DNA of 43,922 nt, taken from the NCBI RefSeq assembly GCF_018070345.1, contig NZ_JAGPXX010000043.1, forward strand, positions 1 through 43,922, given 5' to 3'. Below are positions 38,874 through 43,922 of this stretch, piece by piece. This DNA is from Streptomyces sp. F63 (GTDB taxonomy: Bacteria > Actinomycetota > Actinomycetes > Streptomycetales > Streptomycetaceae). The notes below the pieces were generated by a model. The model did no database searches and had not been told where the DNA came from. It was given only the letters and a program-made list of their open reading frames with translations. How positions within the stretch are numbered: the first letter of the stretch is position 1; the number at the start of each line of letters is the position of its first letter. The position numbers were made by a program, and so were the translations under genes.

Positions 38874-40664
38874 ATGGCCGACGACACGGTGGACGGCGGC
38901 GGGCTCTCCCGGCGGCGGTTCGCGGGTGGCGCGCTGTCGCTCGGCGGGGCGCTGTTACTGGCCTCCGCACCGGCCCAGGCCGCGCCCGTCGTCACCGGCG
39001 GCCGCCACGCCCCCGTCCTGCGCCGGGGGCCCGCGCGGCGGGCGGGGCTGCTCCAGCCGCACCTCGACCGGCTGATGGACGACGTCCGCGGCTTCCTCGG
39101 CCCGTCCCCGGAGCACCCGTGGTACGCCGGGGCCGTGGTCCTCGCCGGGCGCGGCCGGACGGTCGCCCTGCACGAGCCGGTCGGCTACGCGGTCCGCTAC
39201 GCGGCGTACGACGAGGAGTCCGACACCGGGGTGGAGTTCCCCCCGGACGAGCGGATCCCGATGTCCGCCGGGACCGTCTTCGATCTGGCCTCCCTGTCCA
39301 AACTGTTCACCTCGCTCCTCGCGGTGCGGCAGATCGAGCGCGGGGCGCTGGAACTGGAGGCGCCCGTCGCCTCCTACCTGCCCCGGTTCGCCGGCGGCGG
39401 CAAGGAGGAGGTGACGGTGCGGCAGCTCCTCACCCACACCTCCGGCCTGCGGCCCTGGATCCCCCTGTACCGGGAGCCCACCCGGGAGGGAAGGCTTCAA
39501 CTGCTGTGGGACGAGCGGCCCGTGCGGCCGCCGGGCACCGCCTACGCCTACTCCGACCTGAACCTGATCTCCCTTCAGCTGGTCCTGGAGGAGATCACCG
39601 GCCGGCCGCTGGACGCGCTGCTGCGGCGGGACGTCACCGGCCCGCTGGGCATGCGCCGCACCCGCTACAACCCTCCCGCCTCCTGGCGGCCGCGGATCGC
39701 CGCGACGGAGGACGCCCGGGCGCCGTGGAGCGGCCTGGACCGCGGACTGGTCTGGGGCGAGGTGCACGACGAGAACGCCTGGTCCCTCGGCGGCGTCGCC
39801 GGGCACGCCGGGGTGTTCTCCTGCGCCTGGGATCTGGCCGTGCTGTGCCGCACCCTGCTGAACGGCGGCGCGTACGGCGATGTCCGCATCCTGGAGCGGG
39901 AGTCGGTCGAGCTGATGTTCACCGACTACAACACCGGTTTCCCCGGCGACGAGCACGGCCTCGGCTTCGAGCTCTACCAGCACTGGTACATGGGCGCGAT
40001 GGCCACCCCGCACAGCGCCGGGCACACCGGCTTCACCGGCACCTCCCTCGTGCTCGACCCGGTGTCCGACTCCTTCCTCGTCCTGCTGGGCAACTCCGTG
40101 CACCCGGTGCGCACCTGGCGTTCCGGGAGCGCGCCGAGAGTGGCGGCGGCGACGCGTCTGGCGCGGGCCGTGCCCGTGCGCCCCGCCGCGGGCCGCACCG
40201 CGTGGTTCACCGGCATGGAGAACGGCGCGACGACCACGCTCACCCTGCCGGAGCTGACGCTCGGCGGCTCCGCCCCCCGCCTCGCCTTCTCCCTGTGGTG
40301 GGACACCGAGCCGAACGCCGACCGGCTGTACCTGGAGGCGTCGGCGGACGGGGGCGAGACCTGGCGGCCGGTGCCCTTCACCACGGAGGGCCCCGGGGAC
40401 GGGGCCCCGCGGGAGCATCCGGAGGGCACGGTGGGCGGCTGGTCGGGGCGGGTCTGGCACCGGGCGTCGGCCGGCCTGGCGGAGTGGCGGGGCGGCCCGG
40501 TGCGACTGCGCTGGCGCTGCGCGACCGACGCCCGGTACGTGGGGCGCGGCGTCTACGCGGACGGGATCCGGGTGACGGACGGCGGGCGAGCCGTCTTCGA
40601 CGGCTCCCGCCGGGCCGACGCGGGACGCATCGAGGCGGTGGGCTGGACCCTCTCGGCGGACTGA
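38874..40664 (+). CDS. Exported serine hydrolase (class C beta-lactamase fold), with a TTA codon
   Basis: 596 residues. Tat signal SRRRFAGGALSLGG, then LLLASAPAQAAP with cleavage after AQA. The serine-hydrolase domain (about 50-430) has the catalytic SLSK (FDLASLSKLFTS), the YSDLN tyrosine motif and HTGFTG in the KTG position. A C-terminal beta-sandwich-like domain (about 440-596; YLEASADGGETWRPV) probably binds carbohydrate or wall. It is likely an envelope-acting esterase, D-amino-peptidase or wall-recycling enzyme. Leucine codon 28 is TTA (38955-38957), inside the signal peptide, so export is likely to depend on bldA. Start ATG after AGAGGGAG. Convergent with the RsbW-like gene. Confidence 0.94.
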   Translation: MADDTVDGGGLSRRRFAGGALSLGGALLLASAPAQAAPVVTGGRHAPVLRRGPARRAGLLQPHLDRLMDDVRGFLGPSPEHPWYAGAVVLAGRGRTVALHEPVGYAVRYAAYDEESDTGVEFPPDERIPMSAGTVFDLASLSKLFTSLLAVRQIERGALELEAPVASYLPRFAGGGKEEVTVRQLLTHTSGLRPWIPLYREPTREGRLQLLWDERPVRPPGTAYAYSDLNLISLQLVLEEITGRPLDALLRRDVTGPLGMRRTRYNPPASWRPRIAATEDARAPWSGLDRGLVWGEVHDENAWSLGGVAGHAGVFSCAWDLAVLCRTLLNGGAYGDVRILERESVELMFTDYNTGFPGDEHGLGFELYQHWYMGAMATPHSAGHTGFTGTSLVLDPVSDSFLVLLGNSVHPVRTWRSGSAPRVAAATRLARAVPVRPAAGRTAWFTGMENGATTTLTLPELTLGGSAPRLAFSLWWDTEPNADRLYLEASADGGETWRPVPFTTEGPGDGAPREHPEGTVGGWSGRVWHRASAGLAEWRGGPVRLRWRCATDARYVGRGVYADGIRVTDGGRAVFDGSRRADAGRIEAVGWTLSAD

Positions 40665-40697
40665 CCCGCCGCCGCGGGGAATCCGGCCGCGGGAGTT

Positions 40698-40713
40698 GTC
40701 CGGCCGCCCGGAC
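40698..40713. terminator. Hairpin between convergent serine hydrolase and RsbW-like genes
   Basis: GTCCGG-CCGC-CCGGAC, a perfect 6-base stem with a 4-base loop in the 89-base gap between the two stops. Confidence 0.55.
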
Positions 40714-40753
40714 CGCTGCGGTGGTTCCTGTTCCCGCCGGCCGGGCCCGCCGC

Positions 40754-41344
40754 TCAGACGGCCCTGTCGTGCAGATCGAAGCGGCAGAAGACGCTCTTCC
40801 CGCCTCGCGCGCGGGGCGCCCACCAGGTGGCGTCGGCGAGGGTGCCGACGATGAACAGTCCCCGGCCGCGGTCGGCGAGCGGGAAGCCCGGCAGTGCGGC
40901 GGGGAGGTCGTGCGGCGTGCATGCGACAGCGGGAGGGACGGGCGGGCGGGGGTCTCCGTCGGAGACCTCCAGGAACAGCCACTCCGGCCAGACGCGCAGC
41001 GTGACGCCGATCCCGTGGTGTCCGCCGGCGCCCGGTGGGTGCCCGCCCGGTCCGGGCCCCGGGGAGCCGGCCCGTGGTGCGGCGTGCTCCACGGCGTTGC
41101 CGACCAGCTCGGACACACACAGCGTCACATCGTCGGCCAGCGGCGACAGGTGCCAGGCCCGGAGCGTCTCCGCCACGGCCCGGCGCGCCGCCCCCACCGA
41201 CTCCGGGGCACCGGCCGCCAGGCCGATCCGCCGGCATCTCCCGGCCGGGTGGACGGCCGCCCGGGCGCCGTGCGGCTCCCGGGATACGGGGGAGGCCGTC
41301 CGCGCCGTGCACACCGGCGGCTCCCGTAACTCGCGCGAGTTCAT
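40754..41344 (-). CDS. RsbW-like anti-sigma-factor-type ATPase, with a TTA codon
   Basis: 196 residues. HATPase domain with N box LCVSELVGNAVEHAA and G box DRGRGLFIVGTLADATW, preceded by the helical VGAARRAVAETLRAWHLSPL. These proteins bind sigma factors or anti-sigma antagonists in Streptomyces. A Pro/Gly/His-rich loop is inserted between N box and core (PGPGPGGHPPGAGGHH). Leucine codon 6 is TTA (41329-41327, minus strand), an early position, so translation may depend on bldA. The start ATG follows AAGGGCAGGGCG. No XRE/DUF397 partner is adjacent. A non-coding region lies upstream. Confidence 0.92.
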   Translation of the reverse strand: MNSRELREPPVCTARTASPVSREPHGARAAVHPAGRCRRIGLAAGAPESVGAARRAVAETLRAWHLSPLADDVTLCVSELVGNAVEHAAPRAGSPGPGPGGHPPGAGGHHGIGVTLRVWPEWLFLEVSDGDPRPPVPPAVACTPHDLPAALPGFPLADRGRGLFIVGTLADATWWAPRARGGKSVFCRFDLHDRAV

Positions 41345-41865
41345 CGCCCTGCCCTTCGGTCACCGGCGGAGTGCGGCCCGCCGTCTCATTGGCTACCAGT
41401 GAACGGCCGATACCGCGCGGGCGGCAGTGTCCACAGGGGGATCACGCACACAGAGGGGTGCACGCAAGGGCCCGTGCCGGCCGGGCGTGAACCCCCCGAA
41501 CCCCCAACGGAACGCGACGAGTTGAACACGGAAGGTCATGAACGGGCCGGAGTCGCGGGACGGGAGGGCCGGGACCGCGGGCGGACGCCCTCCGGGGCGG
41601 GAAGCGGAATCCCCGACGGCTTCCGCGCGGTGCCGTACCGGGCCGCGCCGGACCTCGCCGGGCGGCAGGTCTCCGCCCGGCCGTGCCGGGCCATGCCCCT
41701 CCGTGCGCCGCCGGAGGCGTCAACGGCGCACGGACGCACGGAAGGTGCAGCGTGGCCGGACCCGTGCGCCTCCTTCGCCGTCCGTGCGCCGGAGAGGCTT
41801 CGGACGGGCGTCGCCCAGGGACGGCCGGCCGCCGGGCGGTGGCGTGGCCGCCGGCGGGCCGCCGT
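41345..41865. other. Intergenic region, no supported gene
   Basis: 521 bases between the RsbW-like start and the FAD oxidoreductase stop. A frame starting at ATG 41538 after GGAAGG would code an Arg/Gly/Pro-rich peptide overlapping the oxidoreductase end; I reject it as a gene. The RsbW-like promoter must lie here; no convincing boxes were found. Confidence 0.45.
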
Positions 41866-43560
41866 TCAGCGGCCCAGGGCCGCCATGGCCGCGTTGTGGC
41901 CCGGGATGCCGCTGACACCGCCGCCGCGCACCGCGCCCGCCCCGCACAGCAGCACGTTGGCGTGCCGGGTCTCGACCCCCCAGCGGCCGGTGGTCTCCGT
42001 GGCGTACGGGAAGGCCAGGTCGCGGTGGAAGATGTGGCCCCGGGGCAGGCGGAGTTCGCGGTCGAGGTCGAGCGGGGTCTTCGCCTCGATACAGGGCCGT
42101 CCCTCGGCGTCCGTGGCGAGGCAGTCGGCGAGCGGCTCGGCGAGGTGGGCGTCGAGCTGGGCGAGGGTGGCCGCGAGCAGGCGGTCCGGGACGGATTCCC
42201 CGGCCCCGCCGGACACGGCCGGGCCGCCGCTGCCGAAGAGGCGGGCCGGGGTGTGCAGGCCGAAGAGGGTGAGGGTGTGGTGGCCGCTCTCCGCCAGGTC
42301 CGGCCCGAGGATCGACGGGTCGGTGAGGGAGTGGCAGTAGATCTCGCTGGGCGGCGCTCCGGGCAGCTCCCCCGCCGCCGCCTGCCGGTGGGCCTCGGCC
42401 AGTTGCCCGTAGCCCTCGGCGATGTGGAACGTCCCGGCGAACGCCTCGCGCGGGTCGGCCTGCGGATCCCGCAGCCGGGGCAGCCGGCGCAGCAGCATGT
42501 TGACCTTGAGCTGGCAGCCCTCCGCGCGGTCCGCGGCGGGCGGTTCCCCGCCGAGCAGCCGGGCCAGTTCCTCGGGGGAGGCGCCGACGAGGACGTGACC
42601 TGCCGCCACCGCGCCCTCTCCGGACGTGTGGCGGTACGTCACCTCGGCGCGGATGCCGTCCGTCTCCACGCGCGTCACCTCGTGTCCGGTGCGGATCTCG
42701 GCGCCCGCCGCGCGGGCGGCGGCGGACAGGGCGGTGGTGAGCGCGCCCATGCCGCCGACGGGCACGTTCCAGTCACCGGTGCCGCCGCCGATCACGTGGT
42801 AGAGGAAGCAGCGGTTCTGGGCCAGGCCCGGATCGTGGGCGTCGGCGAAGGTGCCGATGAGGCCGTCGGTGAGGACGACGCCCCGCACCAGGTCGTCGGC
42901 GAAGGTCTCTTCGATCGTCACGCCGAGCGGCTGCTCGAACAGCGCCCGCCAGGCAGCCTCGTCGTCGACGCGGGCCCGCAATCCGTCCTTCGTGGGCAGC
43001 GGCTCGGTGAGCGTGGGAAACACCCGCCCGGCCAGCCGGCCCGTCATGCCGTAGAAGCGCTGCCAGGCCTCGAACTCCCGGTCGGAGCCGGTGAGCCGGG
43101 CGAACGAGTCGCGGGTGCGGGAGGTGCCGCCCCCGACGAGCAGCCCGGTGGGGCGGCCGCCCCGGACGGTCGGGGTGTACGAGGACACGGAGCGGCGGCG
43201 GACCGCGAAGTCCAGCCCGAGGTCTTCGACGATCTTCCCGGGGAGCAGGCTGACGAGGTACGAGTAGCGGGAGAGGCGGGCGTCCATCCCGGCGAACGGG
43301 CGGGTGGAGACGGCCGCGCCGCCGACCTGGGCCAGCCGCTCCAGCAGCAGCACGCTGCGGCCGGCGCGGGCGAGGTAGGCGGCGGCCACCAGGGCGTTGT
43401 GCCCGCCGCCGACGATGACGGCGTCGTAGGCGCCCCGGGCCGGAGGCACCGGCGCGGACGACGGGGCGGCGGCGGGCCCGGAGAGGGGGAAGGCCCCGGA
43501 GGAGGCGGTGGGCCCCGGGGTGCCCGGGTCCGGTGCGGTGGGGTCCGGTGTGGTCGGCAT
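41866..43560 (-). CDS. NAD(P)/FAD-dependent oxidoreductase, phytoene-desaturase-like
   Basis: 564 residues. After a ~40-residue Pro/Ala-rich leader comes the Rossmann dinucleotide motif AVIVGGGHNALVAAAYLARA with LLLERLAQVGGAAVS. Conserved blocks follow: GGGTGDWNVPVGGMGALTTA, GHVLVGASPEELARLLGG, and a C-terminal FAD-contacting CGAGAVRGGGVSGIPGHNAA. This is the PYROXD2/CrtI-like branch, often of unknown substrate. Start ATG at 43560 lacks a clear ribosome site; TAACAA five bases upstream might be a -10. An in-frame upstream extension would run through the repeats at 43600-43659 and add RTPS/RTSS tetrapeptides; I consider it non-coding. Confidence 0.93.
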   Translation of the reverse strand: MPTTPDPTAPDPGTPGPTASSGAFPLSGPAAAPSSAPVPPARGAYDAVIVGGGHNALVAAAYLARAGRSVLLLERLAQVGGAAVSTRPFAGMDARLSRYSYLVSLLPGKIVEDLGLDFAVRRRSVSSYTPTVRGGRPTGLLVGGGTSRTRDSFARLTGSDREFEAWQRFYGMTGRLAGRVFPTLTEPLPTKDGLRARVDDEAAWRALFEQPLGVTIEETFADDLVRGVVLTDGLIGTFADAHDPGLAQNRCFLYHVIGGGTGDWNVPVGGMGALTTALSAAARAAGAEIRTGHEVTRVETDGIRAEVTYRHTSGEGAVAAGHVLVGASPEELARLLGGEPPAADRAEGCQLKVNMLLRRLPRLRDPQADPREAFAGTFHIAEGYGQLAEAHRQAAAGELPGAPPSEIYCHSLTDPSILGPDLAESGHHTLTLFGLHTPARLFGSGGPAVSGGAGESVPDRLLAATLAQLDAHLAEPLADCLATDAEGRPCIEAKTPLDLDRELRLPRGHIFHRDLAFPYATETTGRWGVETRHANVLLCGAGAVRGGGVSGIPGHNAAMAALGR

Positions 43561-43785
43561 GGCTCTTGTTACCACGCCCGGGGCCGGGTGCGAGCGGTCG
43601 CGGGACGGGGTGCGGGACGGGGTGCGGGACGAGGTGCGGGACGAAGTGCGGGACGGGGTGCGGGCTGGGAGGATCGCCGCAGGGGGCACGGCGGGACGGG
43701 CGAGGTGCCGGATGCAGACGTTCCTCCCCTATCCGGGGTCGCCATCTGCTGGTCCTCGAAGTCGGGTAAGTGAGCGTAACCATGT
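43561..43785. other. Gap between the FAD oxidoreductase and the mobile element
   Basis: 225 bases. It holds the five tandem repeats at 43600-43659 and then, from about 43733, a shift to lower GC that I take as the edge of an incoming element. No gene. Confidence 0.5.
43600..43659. repeat. Five 12-base tandem repeats upstream of the FAD oxidoreductase
   Basis: GCGGGACGGGGT and near copies (GCGGGACGAGGT, GCGGGACGAAGT) repeat five times with a partial sixth. On the minus strand the unit reads as R-T-P-S or R-T-S-S in the frame of the downstream oxidoreductase. Confidence 0.85.
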
Positions 43786-43922
43786 ATGAGTGAGTGTCGT
43801 TGTCAGAGCGTGAATCTGACGGAATGGGCGAAGACGCAGGGCGTGCATCCGCAGACCGCGTATCGCTGGTTCCGTGAGGGGATGTTGCCGGTACCGGCTC
43901 AGCGGGTCGGGCCACGCACGAT
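43733..43922 (+). mobile_element. Left part of an IS607-family element (truncated by the window end)
   Basis: Base composition becomes clearly less GC-rich from about 43733, and the DNA encodes the start of an IS607-type recombinase. IS607 elements carry this recombinase and usually a TnpB gene downstream, which would lie past the window. The exact left end is not visible, since this family makes no target duplication or inverted repeats. Confidence 0.5.
43810..43922 (+). CDS. tnpA: IS607-family serine recombinase TnpA, partial (5' end only)
   Basis: Only the first ~37 codons are present: VNLTEWAKTQGVHPQTAYRW, then FREGMLPVPAQRVGPRTI. This is the MerR-like DNA-binding head of IS607 recombinases; the catalytic serine domain would follow outside the window. 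GTG at 43810 is the most likely start; an in-frame ATG at 43786 would add eight Cys-containing residues and is less convincing. The codon usage and GC content differ from the neighbouring genes, consistent with acquisition by transposition. Confidence 0.82.
   Translation, partial: MNLTEWAKTQGVHPQTAYRWFREGMLPVPAQRVGPRT

Noticed and set aside
41538..41915. A possible small gene after GGAAGG
   Set aside because: Arg/Gly/Pro-rich product without a fold, overlapping the end of the FAD oxidoreductase on the other strand.

Overview
The window is very GC-rich actinobacterial chromosome, almost certainly Streptomyces or a close relative. The evidence is extreme third-position GC, many GTG starts, ATGA/GTGA stop-start overlaps, rare TTA leucine codons, and Streptomyces-type families (conservon proteins, DUF397, an NsdA-like regulator, SpoIIE-type PP2C phosphatases). 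I saw no rRNA, tRNA or CRISPR array. Everything is read directly from the sequence; family names come from motif recognition, not from a database search.

Layout. 1-4.8 kb: a dormancy/stress cluster with three two-domain universal stress proteins, a CBS-BON protein, a 40-codon remnant of a zinc alcohol dehydrogenase, and two GGGAC/GTCCC palindromes resembling DosR-type boxes. 4.8-8.3 kb: a conservon-like operon (cvnA-cvnB-cvnC) with no cvnD. 8.7-9.2 kb: a small membrane protein. 9.3-17.6 kb: three genes on the minus strand that look like a kleisin, a MukE-like small subunit and a 1789-residue SMC-like ATPase, with no adjacent nuclease gene; this is the best candidate for a poorly described system. 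18.2-21.4 kb: a GntR/FCD regulator and the 5-oxoprolinase genes pxpA-pxpB-pxpC, chained by 4-base overlaps, with a matching GntR operator in front.

21.4-28 kb: a HEAT-repeat-like protein, a PAS/PP2C phosphatase, an NsdA-like helix-turn-helix/TPR regulator and a phosphotransferase-fold protein. 28-32 kb: an ABC-2 transporter pair divergent from a NarL-type two-component system. 32-34.7 kb: a GH95 glycosidase with its four catalytic residues. 35-38.7 kb: a conserved hypothetical, a leucine-rich-repeat protein, a lone DUF397 protein, a PfpI-like protein and a VOC-fold protein. 38.8-41.4 kb: a Tat-exported serine hydrolase and a RsbW-like ATPase, each carrying a TTA codon. 41.8-43.6 kb: a phytoene-desaturase-like FAD oxidoreductase. 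The last ~140 bases are the 5' end of an IS607-family recombinase gene in lower-GC DNA.

The window mixes stress and dormancy functions (USPs, CBS-BON), signalling (conservon, PP2C, RsbW-like, two-component) and chromosome or defence biology (SMC complex). Three genes (ABC ATPase, serine hydrolase, RsbW-like ATPase) contain a TTA codon and may depend on the bldA leucyl-tRNA, so they may be tied to development.
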